A DNA stretch of 64,000 nt from Zobellia barbeyronii (GCF_018603515.1 NZ_JACATN010000003.1:310001-374000); one strand, 5' to 3'. Positions 46,349 to 56,494 are shown, counted from the first letter of the stretch. Notes: generated by a model not told the origin, from the sequence alone. A program made the numbers and translations.

Positions 46349-46735
46349 ATGAAAACAGCAGTTATTTACAATTCCGATTTACACTTTGAACACAAACAAT
46401 GGGAGTCTGAACTTGCTTTTTGGAAGGACGAATTAAAATCTTTCAATAACAGATTAGGTGAACTTGTAACACGTTGGACGGATAAGGATGTTCTTGCGCA
46501 ACTCGAACATTATCAGAATGAATTTATTCTACATGGTAATGTAATTGAAGATTTACAAGAAGCGATGGAAAAGCATGAAATGAACATTTCCGAGCATAGT
46601 AATAAACTAGGTGACACTATGGATGTTCCTATGTTTAGTACACATAAAGAGATTCGTGAAAAAATGGAAACCCAGAGACAGATTTACGCTGATCTTAAAA
46701 AAGATTTTTTCCGGTTTCTGTCAAAATATATGTAA
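46349..46735 (+). CDS. Small helical protein, W-x5-F[YW]KD family (member B)
   Basis: A 128-residue charged helical protein. QWESELAFWKDELKSF matches the shared motif of the proteins at 41370-41801 and 56637-57044. The remaining residues form at least three long amphipathic helices with a KKDFFRFLSKYM end, like the FKKMVFGYVKSL end of the third member. Family not recognised. First gene of an operon with the ABC1 kinase (14 bp apart) and an MgtC-type protein. Confidence 0.7.
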   Translation: MKTAVIYNSDLHFEHKQWESELAFWKDELKSFNNRLGELVTRWTDKDVLAQLEHYQNEFILHGNVIEDLQEAMEKHEMNISEHSNKLGDTMDVPMFSTHKEIREKMETQRQIYADLKKDFFRFLSKYM

Positions 46736-46749
46736 TAACACCATAAAAT

Positions 46750-48432
46750 ATGGCTGCATTTAAAATTCCGAAACAAAAAGAAATAAAAAGGTATGCCACC
46801 TTATTCAACGTCCTCGCCAAGTATGGTTTTGAGGACGTTTTGGTAAATAGCGGTATCTCTAAGGCGATTCCAAAAAGTTATTTGAACGGACATCCCGATA
46901 CCGAAAAAAACCTTTCTTTTTCAACATACGAACGTATTCGTATGGTGCTCGAAGAACTAGGACCAAGCTACGTAAAGCTAGGCCAGATTTTCAGCAATCG
47001 GGAAGACATGCTTCCACCTGAACTCATAAAGGAATTAGAGAAACTACAAGACCATGCGCCCAATTTAAAAAACTTTGATGTACAAAAAACCATTGAAGAC
47101 GAGTTAGAAATTACCTTGGCCGATTATTTCTTGTCCGTCAATCCAGAACCCTTAGCGGCAGCATCTTTAGCCCAAGTACACAGGGCCATATTATTGAACG
47201 GTGATGAAGTGGTTCTTAAAATTCAGCGCCCAAATATAGAAGAAGTTATTGAGAGCGATTTGTTGATTATGAAACAAGTTGCCAAAGCATTGGAGAAATA
47301 CAGTACCCAAGCACAAGCTTTACAACCCGTGCGTATTATAGCCTCTTTTGAACAAAGTATTCGCGAAGAACTTCAGTTTTTGCGAGAGATGGATAATACT
47401 GAAAGATTCGCTCGCAATTTTGAGGGCAATGAAATGATTCATGTTCCGGTAATCTATCGTTCGCTGTCTACCAATCGTATGATCTGCATGGAATTTATTG
47501 ACGGGATAAAAGTATCCGAAGTCAATACGCTAAAAGCTGCAAACATAGATCCAGCGGCAGTAGCTAAAGTTGGAGTTGACCTGTATATAGAACAAATTCT
47601 TGAGCATGGTTTCTTTCATGCGGATCCACACCCAGGAAACATTTTTGTACTTCCGGCTACGGGCCAAATCTGCTTTTTAGATTTTGGCATGATGGGTACG
47701 GTAATGCCTAATGATAAAGAAGCCCTTGGCGACCTTCTTCTCTATTTCTTGAGAAAAGACGTTAAGAAAATTATTATTCTACTTGAGAAAATTGCGGTAA
47801 AAACAGATATACCCGATTACAAAAAACTAGAACAAGATTTATATGAACTGGTTTCTGGAATAAGTGACATTTCACTTCAAAATGTGAAAATAGGAACTAT
47901 TCTCATTCAGTTTAAAACTGTACTGTACGAGAATAGAATTGTCCTACCACACTATCTATATATGCTGATAAGGGGACTTATTATAATAGAAGGCGTAGGT
48001 AGAAAATTAGACCCAGATTTTAATATTACGGATAATTTAGAGCCTTATACCTCTAAAATTATTCGCAGAAGATTCAGCCTAAAACGGCTATTCAAAAAGA
48101 ACCTAAGTCGCTTTCAAGATATTAATGATCTCATAGACACCCTGCCCGATGACGTCAATGCCATACTTAAAAAAATAAAAGATGGTAAACTGTTAGTCAT
48201 CCACGAACACAAGGGGTTAAATGAATTTCAAACGGCAATGAGTAAATCTGTGAACCGTTTGGTCTTTGCTGTAATCATAGCAGCCCTTTCTATTGGGTCT
48301 TCTATCTTGGTTATGGCAAAAATGCCTCCTCTGGTTAATGGTATTCCACTATTGGGAGCTATTGGTTTTGTGCTATCGGCCGTATTGGGTTTTTACATTG
48401 TAATATCAATTTTTAAAAACAATCAATTTTAA
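46750..48432 (+). CDS. ABC1/UbiB-family atypical kinase
   Basis: A 560-residue protein of the ABC1/AarF/UbiB family. The N-terminal extension has the diagnostic KxGQ motif in YVKLGQIFSNREDMLP. The kinase-like domain includes AAASLAQVHRA (A-rich loop in place of the P-loop), EELQFLREMDNTERF, and HADPHPGNIF with FLDFGMMG for metal binding. Two C-terminal membrane helices occupy about 505-555. These proteins support ubiquinone/menaquinone or lipid metabolism through ATPase activity; the target here is unknown. Confidence 0.9.
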   Translation: MAAFKIPKQKEIKRYATLFNVLAKYGFEDVLVNSGISKAIPKSYLNGHPDTEKNLSFSTYERIRMVLEELGPSYVKLGQIFSNREDMLPPELIKELEKLQDHAPNLKNFDVQKTIEDELEITLADYFLSVNPEPLAAASLAQVHRAILLNGDEVVLKIQRPNIEEVIESDLLIMKQVAKALEKYSTQAQALQPVRIIASFEQSIREELQFLREMDNTERFARNFEGNEMIHVPVIYRSLSTNRMICMEFIDGIKVSEVNTLKAANIDPAAVAKVGVDLYIEQILEHGFFHADPHPGNIFVLPATGQICFLDFGMMGTVMPNDKEALGDLLLYFLRKDVKKIIILLEKIAVKTDIPDYKKLEQDLYELVSGISDISLQNVKIGTILIQFKTVLYENRIVLPHYLYMLIRGLIIIEGVGRKLDPDFNITDNLEPYTSKIIRRRFSLKRLFKKNLSRFQDINDLIDTLPDDVNAILKKIKDGKLLVIHEHKGLNEFQTAMSKSVNRLVFAVIIAALSIGSSILVMAKMPPLVNGIPLLGAIGFVLSAVLGFYIVISIFKNNQF

Positions 48433-48458
48433 GCAGTGACCACTAATCTAAAAACTAG

Positions 48459-49730
48459 ATGATAAAGTTTGAAGGCATAAGTGAATTTACGGACAGCTAC
48501 ATTTTAGGTGTGCTCATAAGTATGGGAATTGGCTTGATTATTGGCTTGGAAAGAGAATATGATAAGTTAAAAGATCAAGGGTTTGCCGGTATTCGTACTT
48601 TTCCTATTGTTGCCATTCTAGGCTTTACCTTAGAAAACCTCACCGATAAATTCACGGTTTGGATATTGATTATCAGTTTAGGAGCTTTCATACTGTTTTT
48701 AGCGTTCAATCATATTTATCAAAAACAGGAAGAATATGGCAAAGGATTAACCACCAACTTAGCCTTGATCGCTACGTTTGTTTTAGGTATCATGGTATCC
48801 GCAGAGTATTATAGAGATGCCGTTGCTACAGCGGTTATTATAGTAACCTTACTTTCATTAAAAACAAGATTCCGAACGGTAATCAGCAACATTACTTCAG
48901 AAGAGCTTTTTGCTTTTATTAAGTTCTCGATTATATCACTTTTGATTCTGCCTTTCCTTCCTAACAAAGTCTACGGCCCCAGTGGCTTATTGAATCCGTT
49001 TGAAATTGGATCCATAGTTGTTATTGTATCTTTTTTGAATTTTATAGGCTATTTTTTGGTCAAATATGTAGGTTCAAAAAAGGGAATATTATTAACAGCG
49101 ATTCTAGGTGGTCTCATATCCAGCACAGCGGTTACATGGAGCTATGCTTCTCGAAGCGAAGAATCTCCCGAGCTCTCAAAAAAGTACGCAGCAGGTATCA
49201 TTATTGCTTCCGCAATTATGTTTCCTAGACTTGCGCTTTTGGCGTATATTTTTAATGGAGACCTTCTGATATATTTAGCACTCCCCTTTTGCCTTTTAAC
49301 CATAATATGTATAGTAGTCTCGTTAGTCCTCATCCAAAGAGATACAAAAAAACCAGATACCAATATTAAGTTAGGAAACCCACTTAACATATTAAATGCT
49401 ATTGGTTTTGGAGCTATTTATGTGGTAATCCTATTTGCTGTTTTCTACAGTAATAAGTTTTTTGGCGAAAGTGGTCTGTATTATTCCGCCTTAATTTCGG
49501 GGTTAGCAGATACGGATGCTATTACCATAAGTATGGCAAAATTTTCATTGGATTCAGAAAAACTAGAATTGGCATCTTTGGTCATCATTGCTGCCATTTC
49601 AAGCAATATGCTCGTGAAGTTAGGCATCAGTATATTTAAGGGCTCAAAAACTACAGGAAAGCTCGTAGGCTATACTTTTGGTTCCATCATTCTTGTAGGT
49701 GTCATCTATATCCTTGTGAACAACGTTTAA
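48459..49730 (+). CDS. MgtC/SapB-DUF4010 membrane protein
   Basis: A 423-residue protein with about 12 membrane helices. The N-terminal third is the MgtC-type domain (ISMGIGLIIGLEREYDKLKDQGFAGIRTF by its GLIIGLERE and GIRTF motifs); the remainder matches DUF4010, with GGLISSTAVTWSYASRS and ISGLADTDAITISMAK. Function is not established; roles in ion or envelope homeostasis are suspected. Last gene of its operon. Confidence 0.88.
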   Translation: MIKFEGISEFTDSYILGVLISMGIGLIIGLEREYDKLKDQGFAGIRTFPIVAILGFTLENLTDKFTVWILIISLGAFILFLAFNHIYQKQEEYGKGLTTNLALIATFVLGIMVSAEYYRDAVATAVIIVTLLSLKTRFRTVISNITSEELFAFIKFSIISLLILPFLPNKVYGPSGLLNPFEIGSIVVIVSFLNFIGYFLVKYVGSKKGILLTAILGGLISSTAVTWSYASRSEESPELSKKYAAGIIIASAIMFPRLALLAYIFNGDLLIYLALPFCLLTIICIVVSLVLIQRDTKKPDTNIKLGNPLNILNAIGFGAIYVVILFAVFYSNKFFGESGLYYSALISGLADTDAITISMAKFSLDSEKLELASLVIIAAISSNMLVKLGISIFKGSKTTGKLVGYTFGSIILVGVIYILVNNV

Positions 49731-49855
49731 TCCTAGCCAAAAAAGCATCTACTTAAATAAATTTTCTAATCTGTCTTCAGCAAGATGGGCTAGCCCTTAT
49801 TTTCTTAAACTATCACCTGGATAAACAACTGAAATTTCATGTTTTTACGTGTGCA

Positions 49856-49898
49856 TGACCTAGGTCAGTTTATCATCTCGCGCCTTCCCATAACTTTG
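49856..49898 (+). promoter_or_regulatory. TGAY-N4-RTCA operator and -7 element of the oleate hydratase genes
   Basis: The perfect palindrome TGACCTAGGTCA (49856-49867) has its centre 33.5 bp before TTTG of TAACTTTG (49891-49898). The predicted start near 49903 gives a leader of about 190 nt, the longest in the set. The rest of the 360-bp gap holds a possible leader peptide (50022-50084). Confidence 0.85.
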
Positions 49899-50021
49899 AA
49901 TACGGATTTTTCAAGTAGGCTTTTGCTAGAATGCAATTGTAAACTTCAAACCCCTATTATAACTAAAAAACCGCACAAAATAATGTAGCTCTTAGATAGA
50001 CCCGAAGACTTTAATCAGGCG

Positions 50022-50084
50022 ATGATGATGCTGAAGAAACTTACTGGCCAACTACGAATTACGATAAATAATAATTTAAAATAA
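50022..50084 (+). CDS. Possible 20-codon leader ORF
   Basis: ATG-ATG-ATG start followed by KKLTGQLRITINNN and a TAA stop 6 nt before the oleate hydratase ATG. Position inside the long predicted leader is suggestive of a leader peptide. There is no independent coding evidence. Confidence 0.2.
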   Translation: MMMLKKLTGQLRITINNNLK

Positions 50085-50090
50085 TTTATT

Positions 50091-51692
50091 ATGGATATTC
50101 AAAACAGTGACAGAAAAGCGTACTTCATTGGTGGTGGAATAGGATCACTAGCCGGAGCAGCATTTCTAATTCGTGATGGCGGAGTATCAGGTAGCAATAT
50201 TACCATCTATGAGAGCTTGCCAGTCCTTGGCGGTAGTTTGGATGCTGGAGGAAATCCTGAGCAAGGGTATACGTTGCGTGGTTCCCGTATGTTAACCTTA
50301 AATATTTATGAATGTACTTGGGCATTGTTTAATACAATTCCATCACTTACAGACCCCAATACCTCTGTATACGAAGAAACTGTTGCGTTTAACGAACGCG
50401 TAAAATCTAACGCAAAAGCACGTCTTATTGATAAAAACCGAGCCATTGTTGATTCTTCTAAACTAGGTCTTACCATGGCCAACCGTACAGAACTTCTTAA
50501 ACTGAGTGAGGCAAGTGAAGAAAAATTAGGTAATAGTTCAATTTACGATTGGTTTACCCCTTCGTTTTTCGAAAGCAATTTCTGGTTTATGTGGCGAACA
50601 AGTTTTGCTTTCTCTCCTTGGCATAGTGCTGTTGAATTTAAACGTTACCTACATAGATTTATGCAGGAGTTTCCCAATGTTGAAACCATGACGGGAGTTA
50701 GACGTACAGTTTATAACCAGTATGACTCTATGATTCTTCCTTTGGAAGTCTGGCTTAAATCTCACGGTGTCACTTTTATGAGAGGCAGTACGGTTACTGA
50801 CTTGGATACAGAATATGGTCTTGATCCAAAAACGGGAAGCGAAAAAGTAATTGTAAAAAACCTTGTTTACGAAAATGCAAGAAATAGCAAAACAATTGAA
50901 ATTAAAGATGGTGATTTGGTATTCTATCAAAATGGATCAATGACAGATGCTTCTAGTTATGGTTCCATGACAAGTGCTCCTAAATTCTATACAAAAGCAG
51001 ATAGCCAAGGATGGACCTTATGGGAAAAACTAGCTAAAAAATATCCGGAATTCGGTAATCCTGCAGTATTCAATTCTAACATAGCAGAATCCTTTTGGGA
51101 ATCTTTTACAGTAACCTTAAAAGACACTGCCTTTTTTGACCAGATGGAAAAATTCTCTGGTAATAAAGCAGGAACAGGTAGCCAGGTAACTCTAAAAGAC
51201 TCTAACTGGTTTATGAGTTTTTCACTAAACCAACAACCACATTATAAAGATCAACCATCAGATGTTCAGGTATTCTTTACGTATGGGCTACACCCTGACC
51301 GTGTTGGAAATTTTGTAGGCAAACCTATGACAGAGTGTTCTGGAGAAGAAATTCTTAGAGAACTCGCCGGACATCTAAAATTTGATTATGATGTTGTATT
51401 TGCGAATGCTATTTGTATTCCTTGTAGAATGCCGTATATCACAAGTATGTTCATGCCACGTTTAAAAACGGATAGACCCCTACCAGTCCCTAAAAACTCA
51501 AAAAACTTGGCATTTATTAGTCAGTTTGTAGAAATACCTGATGATGTTGTTTTCACGGTTGAATACTCAATTAGGGCTGCTCAAATGGCAGTGTATGAAT
51601 TACTTGAGATTGATCTTGAAATTCCGCCAATAACCAAATTTGATAAAACGGTAAAAGTGGAAGTAGAAACGGTAATGAAAGCATTTCATTAA
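50091..51692 (+). CDS. Oleate hydratase-family flavoprotein lacking the RGGREME motif
   Basis: A 533-residue member of the oleate hydratase (myosin-cross-reactive antigen) family. The FAD-binding GGGIGSLAGAAFLIRDG opens the protein and the C-terminal VEIPDDVVFTVEYSIRAAQMAVYELL is typical. The motif that carries the catalytic glutamate in Elizabethkingia OhyA (RGGREME) reads RGSRMLT here, so Glu is absent; the YNQYD tyrosine segment is kept (VYNQYDSMILPLEVWL). Other hydratase subfamilies also lack this Glu. The activity, hydration of unsaturated fatty acids, is therefore uncertain. Starts a two-hydratase unit. Confidence 0.8.
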   Translation: MDIQNSDRKAYFIGGGIGSLAGAAFLIRDGGVSGSNITIYESLPVLGGSLDAGGNPEQGYTLRGSRMLTLNIYECTWALFNTIPSLTDPNTSVYEETVAFNERVKSNAKARLIDKNRAIVDSSKLGLTMANRTELLKLSEASEEKLGNSSIYDWFTPSFFESNFWFMWRTSFAFSPWHSAVEFKRYLHRFMQEFPNVETMTGVRRTVYNQYDSMILPLEVWLKSHGVTFMRGSTVTDLDTEYGLDPKTGSEKVIVKNLVYENARNSKTIEIKDGDLVFYQNGSMTDASSYGSMTSAPKFYTKADSQGWTLWEKLAKKYPEFGNPAVFNSNIAESFWESFTVTLKDTAFFDQMEKFSGNKAGTGSQVTLKDSNWFMSFSLNQQPHYKDQPSDVQVFFTYGLHPDRVGNFVGKPMTECSGEEILRELAGHLKFDYDVVFANAICIPCRMPYITSMFMPRLKTDRPLPVPKNSKNLAFISQFVEIPDDVVFTVEYSIRAAQMAVYELLEIDLEIPPITKFDKTVKVEVETVMKAFH

Positions 51693-51762
51693 ATATACTC
51701 ACGGTCAACCTTAAGGAATTAATAAAAAAGAACATTTATTAAACAGGCAAATTAAGACTCTG

Positions 51763-51778
51763 CTCCGAAGCTTCGGAG
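51763..51778. repeat. 16-bp perfect palindrome between the oleate hydratase genes
   Basis: CTCCGAAGCTTCGGAG without loop, in a GC-rich island of the otherwise AT-rich spacer. No T-tract follows on either strand, so it is not a standard terminator. Function unknown. Confidence 0.5.
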
Positions 51779-51856
51779 GGGTCAGGATAGAAAAACAATG
51801 AAAGCAAACTTTTTATACCTAGCCTTAATTGCACAATGCTCAGAAAATTAGAAAAC

Positions 51857-53797
51857 ATGGGAAAAATAACAGAAAAATTCGACAAAGTATTAAATGCATC
51901 ACCATTCCCCGGACATGTAGATCATGCTCCAGATGCCAGTAAAGAAGTAGTACGCAATTCTAAAGATCAACCCATGCCTTTTGCTGATCTTACCGGAAAC
52001 TACCAACGTAATAAGGGTATTCCACCTATATCTTTTAAAGACAGTAAAGTTTATATTGTAGGTACTGGTATTGCTGGTCTATCTGCTGCATATTACTTTA
52101 TAAGAGATGGGCACATACCTGGCAAAAATATCGTTTTCCTTGACAAAATAGCTATTGAAGGTGGTTCTTTAGATGGATCAGGAAATGCTGAAGATGGCTA
52201 CCTTATAAGAGGTGGCAGAGAACTGGAAATGAACTATGAGAACCTATGGGATATTTTTCAAGATATTCCTGCTTTAGAAATGCCCGCTCCTTATAGTGTT
52301 CTAGACGAATTTCGTTTACTAAATGATAACGACCCCAATTATTCAAAAGCTAGATTAATTCATAATAATGGAGAAGTACTAGATTTTAGCAAATTTAATT
52401 TAAACAAACTAGATCAATTAGCTGTTGTAAAACTTTTACTAAAAAAGAAAGAAGAGTTAGATGATGTTACCGTTGAAAGTTATTTCAGTGACTCCTTTTT
52501 TGAAAGTAACTTTTGGGCGCTTTTCCGTACCATGTTCGCTTTTGAAAACTGGCACAGTTTACTAGAGTGCAAATTATATATGCACCGGTTTTTACACCGT
52601 ATTGATGGTTTTAATGACCTATCATGCTTGGTATTTCCAAAATACAATCAGCATGATACTTTTGTAAAACCTCTAACAGAACATCTAAAATCTAAAGGGG
52701 TTCAAATTCAGTTCAACACCTTCGTTAAAGATTTAGATATACAAATAAATACAGAAGGTAAAGTTGTTAAAGGTATAATTACCCAACAAGAAGATAAAGA
52801 AGTAACCATCCCTGTAACTGAAAACGATTTTGTAATTGTTACCACAGGTTCTATGACAGAGGACACTCGTTATGGAGATAATACAAATGCACCAATTGAA
52901 GGTATTGATAGTATTAAAGGTGGTGAAAGTGACGGATGGCAGTTATGGAAAAACTTAGCTACAAAATCTATTGAATTTGGTAAACCTGAAAAGTTCTACA
53001 GTTCTGTTGAAAAATCTTCTTGGGAATCTGCTACATTAACGTGTCGCCCTTCTGCTTTAACTGAAAAATTTAAAGAATACTGTGTAAACGACCCATATTC
53101 CGGAAAATCGGCAACCGGAGGTATTGTAACTATTACAGACTCTAACTGGTTAATGAGTTTCACCATTAATCGCCAACCGCACTTTCCTGAACAACCAGAT
53201 GATATTTTGGTGGTATGGGTCTATGCTTTATTTATGGATAAAGACGGGAACTATAGTAAAAAATCAATGCCACAATGCACAGGTAATGAAATATTAGCTG
53301 AGTTATGTTTTCATATTGGTTTAGAGAATAAAATTGATACTATTATTAAAAATACTATTGTAAAAACCAGCTTTATGCCCTACATAACTTCTATGTTTAT
53401 GCCTAGAGCAGCAGGAGACAGACCAGAAGTTGTACCAAATGGTTCTAAGAACTTAGGTCTTGTAGGACAGTTTGTAGAAACACATAATGATGTAGTGTTC
53501 ACCGTAGATACTTCAATTAGAACTGCTAGAATAGCTGTTTATGAATTAATGAATCTTAACAAGCAAGTACCAGATATTGCTGCTGGTCAGTATGATATTC
53601 GTCAACTATTAAAAGCAGCTAAGGCTTTAAACGATTACAAACCTTTTCCTGGTGAAAGTGTTCTAAAGCGTGTACTAAAAAACACCTACTTTGAACATAT
53701 TTTACCTGAAGGAATAGAAGACGAAGGTCAACATGATTCTTTTCTTTATGAACAGTTAGATAAAATTAAAGGGTGGGCAAAAGAGCTTACACATTAA
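51857..53797 (+). CDS. ohyA: Oleate hydratase
   Basis: A 646-residue FAD-dependent hydratase. The ATG at 51857 is preferred to 51836. After an N-terminal extension of about 60 residues (found in Elizabethkingia OhyA too), the FAD motif is [37 protein letters not shown] keeps the glutamate after RGGREL, equivalent to the catalytic E122. The family's YNQY tyrosine segment reads [11 protein letters not shown], one Tyr replaced by His. It should add water to cis double bonds of free fatty acids such as oleate, a detoxifying reaction. It is longer by about 110 residues than its upstream paralog. Confidence 0.88.
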   Translation: MGKITEKFDKVLNASPFPGHVDHAPDASKEVVRNSKDQPMPFADLTGNYQRNKGIPPISFKDSKVYIVGTGIAGLSAAYYFIRDGHIPGKNIVFLDKIAIEGGSLDGSGNAEDGYLIRGGRELEMNYENLWDIFQDIPALEMPAPYSVLDEFRLLNDNDPNYSKARLIHNNGEVLDFSKFNLNKLDQLAVVKLLLKKKEELDDVTVESYFSDSFFESNFWALFRTMFAFENWHSLLECKLYMHRFLHRIDGFNDLSCLVFPKYNQHDTFVKPLTEHLKSKGVQIQFNTFVKDLDIQINTEGKVVKGIITQQEDKEVTIPVTENDFVIVTTGSMTEDTRYGDNTNAPIEGIDSIKGGESDGWQLWKNLATKSIEFGKPEKFYSSVEKSSWESATLTCRPSALTEKFKEYCVNDPYSGKSATGGIVTITDSNWLMSFTINRQPHFPEQPDDILVVWVYALFMDKDGNYSKKSMPQCTGNEILAELCFHIGLENKIDTIIKNTIVKTSFMPYITSMFMPRAAGDRPEVVPNGSKNLGLVGQFVETHNDVVFTVDTSIRTARIAVYELMNLNKQVPDIAAGQYDIRQLLKAAKALNDYKPFPGESVLKRVLKNTYFEHILPEGIEDEGQHDSFLYEQLDKIKGWAKELTH

Positions 53798-53866
53798 CTT
53801 TTTATCTGACTTGCAGAAAATACGTTAACAGTTATTACGCTGCATCTTATAATATTTACATTTAAG

Positions 53867-53913
53867 AAATACAGATTCAGCAACTTTAGTTAGTTGCTAA
53901 TCTGTATTTTTTT
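53867..53913 (+). terminator. Rho-independent terminator after the oleate hydratase pair
   Basis: Long inverted repeat (AAATACAGATT...AGCAACT with complement 53892-53910; one bulge) followed by a T-tract. Confidence 0.85.
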
Positions 53914-54007
53914 GTGCTTACAGGTCTACGGTTCTGGATGTTTCTAAGTGCTATCTACCATTAAAAACTACTCTTCTTTTTTTAAATTTTTATAAAAAGT
54001 AGCTACA

Positions 54008-54050
54008 TGATTTAAATCAGTATAATCGTTTTTCAATCGCTATACCTTTG
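54008..54050 (+). promoter_or_regulatory. TGAY-N4-RTCA operator and -7 element of the dps gene
   Basis: TGATTTAAATCA (54008-54019), the same 12-mer as at 43636, has its centre 33.5 bp before TTTG of TACCTTTG (54043-54050). Predicted start near 54055, 23 nt before the ATG. Confidence 0.85.
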
Positions 54051-54077
54051 AATAGGTATTAATTAAAAACTATAAAA

Positions 54078-54554
54078 ATGAAAACACCTAACATCGGAAT
54101 TTCAGCAGAAAATAGACAGGCCATAGCAGACCAATTATCAAAAGTATTAGCAGACGAATTCGTACTTTATTCAAAAACCCTAAATTTCCATTGGAACCTT
54201 GAAGGTCCTGATTTTCATTCTGTACATCTGTATTTAGAAACTTTGTATGAAGAGCAACAAGAAGTAGTTGATACCGTGGCCGAAAAAATACGCATGGTAG
54301 GTCATTATGTACCAGCTACGTTAAAAAACTACTCTCAATTGACTCATCTTACCGAAAAATTAAAAGGTAAAAATGATAGTCAAAGCATATTTGCCGAGTT
54401 ATTGGAGGACCATGAGAGCATTATTATCTTTCTAAGAGAAGAAATTCAACCTATTGCAGAAAAATGGAAGGCTGAAGGCATTAGCGATTATATTACAGGG
54501 TTAATGGAACAGCATGAGAAAACTGCTTGGATGCTGCGATCACATTTAGCTTAG
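54078..54554 (+). CDS. dps: Dps-family DNA-binding ferritin-like protein
   Basis: A 158-residue ferritin-fold protein. TLNFHWNLEGPDFHSVHLYLETLYEEQQEVVDTVAEKI gives the Dps ferroxidase ligands (His in NFHWN, His/Asp/Glu in the DFHSVH..E..YEEQ part). Dps forms 12-subunit shells that oxidise iron with peroxide and protect DNA in starved cells. Starts an operon with the DUF1566 gene 21 bp downstream. Confidence 0.93.
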   Translation: MKTPNIGISAENRQAIADQLSKVLADEFVLYSKTLNFHWNLEGPDFHSVHLYLETLYEEQQEVVDTVAEKIRMVGHYVPATLKNYSQLTHLTEKLKGKNDSQSIFAELLEDHESIIIFLREEIQPIAEKWKAEGISDYITGLMEQHEKTAWMLRSHLA

Positions 54555-54575
54555 TTCAATTAAAGCAAACCTATT

Positions 54576-55859
54576 ATGAAACGGATTGTAAAACCTAAAA
54601 AACGTACATCAATTGTATTCGGTTTTTGTTGTGTACTCATAGTTATTGTTTTGGTATTAAGCTCTGCCAAAAACTTGTCATCTAGTAGTATTGCTCAAAA
54701 TACCAAAAGGAATTTAGACTATCCAATAGTTGGCACGAATCAGACTAAATTCTACGACAACAGTACTGAAATTAATACTCAAACCGTTGGCGATGATTTT
54801 TACGGGCAAAATGCAAATTACCCTAAAAATACTCCTAAATATAAAGACAACGGTGATGGTACAGTTACCGATTTAGTGACCAGTTTAATGTGGCAACAGA
54901 GCCCGGACACCAATGGTGATGGAAAAATTACGGCAAGAGATAAAATGACCTACAAGGAAGCAGTTGCCGGTGCAGCTTCTTTTAATTTAGGAGGGTATAC
55001 AGATTGGAGATTACCCACAATTAAAGAACAGTATTCGTTAATTGTTTTTAGCGGAGTTGACCCTAGTGGTTATAAAGGTTCGACTTTAGATGGTTTAAAG
55101 CCTTTTATAGATACAGATTATTTCAAATTTGCTTACGGTGATACAAATGATGGAGAACGTATTATTGATTCTCAATATGCTAGTTCTACCATGTATGTAG
55201 ATGGAGAATTATTATTTGGAGTCAATTTTGCCGATGGTCGTATAAAAGGCTACGGATTAAAAATGCCATTTGGTCCTGGAGATAAAACGTTTTTTGTAAC
55301 CTATGTTAGAGGAAACAAGAACTATGGCATTAATAAATTTAATGATAATGGTGATGGTACCATCTCTGATAAGGCTACAGGTCTTATGTGGATGCAAAAC
55401 GATAATAAAAAAGGCACAACATGGCAAGAAGCATTGAACTATGCGGAAAACTATGAATTTGCAGGGTATTCTGATTGGAGGCTGCCCAACGTAAAAGAAT
55501 TACAGAGCATAGTTGATTATTCTAGATCTCCTAACACTTCTGACTCTGCGGCTATAGATCCAATTTTCAATTGTTCAGAAATCGTAAATGAAGCTGGTCA
55601 AAAAGACTATCCTTTTTATTGGTCAAGTACAACGCATTCTAACTGGTCTACGGACATGAATGGTAGAAATGCATCTTATGTTTCTTTTGGAAGAGCTATG
55701 GGCTATATGGATGGCAAATGGATGGATGTACACGGTGCAGGTGCGCAGCGTAGCGACCCAAAAATTGGTAACCCTAAAGATTGGCCCGAAGGCCACGGCC
55801 CGCAAGGTGATGCGCAAAGAATTAATAATTATGTGCGGTTGGTAAGGGATATTAAATAA
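54576..55859 (+). CDS. Membrane-anchored DUF1566 (Lcl-like) protein
   Basis: A 427-residue exported protein with one N-terminal hydrophobic helix (about 12-32, no cleavage site seen). It has two DUF1566/Lcl C-terminal-type repeats: KYKDNGDGTVTDLVTSLMWQQ with GGYTDWRLPTIKEQ, and KFNDNGDGTISDKATGLMWMQ with AGYSDWRLPNVKEL. The first repeat also includes NGDGKITARDK, an EF-hand-like loop. Function unknown; the domain resembles surface-exposed binding modules of other proteins. Cotranscribed with dps. Confidence 0.85.
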   Translation: MKRIVKPKKRTSIVFGFCCVLIVIVLVLSSAKNLSSSSIAQNTKRNLDYPIVGTNQTKFYDNSTEINTQTVGDDFYGQNANYPKNTPKYKDNGDGTVTDLVTSLMWQQSPDTNGDGKITARDKMTYKEAVAGAASFNLGGYTDWRLPTIKEQYSLIVFSGVDPSGYKGSTLDGLKPFIDTDYFKFAYGDTNDGERIIDSQYASSTMYVDGELLFGVNFADGRIKGYGLKMPFGPGDKTFFVTYVRGNKNYGINKFNDNGDGTISDKATGLMWMQNDNKKGTTWQEALNYAENYEFAGYSDWRLPNVKELQSIVDYSRSPNTSDSAAIDPIFNCSEIVNEAGQKDYPFYWSSTTHSNWSTDMNGRNASYVSFGRAMGYMDGKWMDVHGAGAQRSDPKIGNPKDWPEGHGPQGDAQRINNYVRLVRDIK

Positions 55860-55860
55860 C

Positions 55861-55907
55861 AATAGCTTCTGATTTTTTATCACTTAAAAATCAGAAGCTA
55901 TTTTTTT
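55861..55907 (+). terminator. Rho-independent terminator after the dps operon
   Basis: AATAGCTTCTGATTTTT and its complement around an 8-nt loop, ending in seven T. The remaining 180 bp to the next (minus-strand) gene show nothing notable. Confidence 0.9.
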
Positions 55908-56085
55908 ATTTTAGTTTTTTAATGCGAGGTCTTACTCTAGCTTAACATTGAAATTTCTGCTGATAGAGTTTTAGAAATTACCTTTTCCTAACTCCACCAA
56001 TTATTTACTGGAAAAACTCTAAGGTCTTCCGCTATTTAAAAATATAAGCTACAAGAAGAATTCTTTCTTAGCTTATACAAAAATT

Positions 56086-56451
56086 CTAATGGGTATAACC
56101 GCCACCTAAGAAGCTCTCTAACACCTTGAGTTGCCACTTACCTACTATTGAAAGTTTGGTTTCAGCATTCATTAATACAAGACCATAACCCAAACGAGAT
56201 AATTTACAATCACTTATAACCTCATCAGCAATACTACTAAAAACAGGTCTGAAATGCTCTCGTAAATTCATTTTAGAAGACTTGGCCACATCCATAGCTT
56301 TCGCTACCGCAGAGCTAATTTGCTTTGGTGATAGTCCTTTATACAATAAATCGCTAGCAAAGAAATGCATACGCAAACCGTAGTAAAGATCCATGAAGTT
56401 GTTAATGCTGTCTGCGGTTTGGTTTTCTTGCTTATAAATAGAGACTTGCAT
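56086..56451 (-). CDS. Hypothetical helical protein
   Basis: A 121-residue protein with no recognised family. It is soluble and mainly helical, with a hydrophobic LYYGLRMHFFASDLL segment and a GLSPKQISSAVAKAMDVAKSS helix that might resemble a UBA- or HTH-like turn, though I would not claim DNA binding. It is the third gene after the sigma-like gene, but a set of hairpins at 56495-56628 separates it from the second, so its transcription may be reduced or separate. Confidence 0.55.
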   Translation of the reverse strand: MQVSIYKQENQTADSINNFMDLYYGLRMHFFASDLLYKGLSPKQISSAVAKAMDVAKSSKMNLREHFRPVFSSIADEVISDCKLSRLGYGLVLMNAETKLSIVGKWQLKVLESFLGGGYTH

Positions 56452-56494
56452 AATAATATTAGTTTAGAACATTTTATAGTTTGAATTAAAAATA

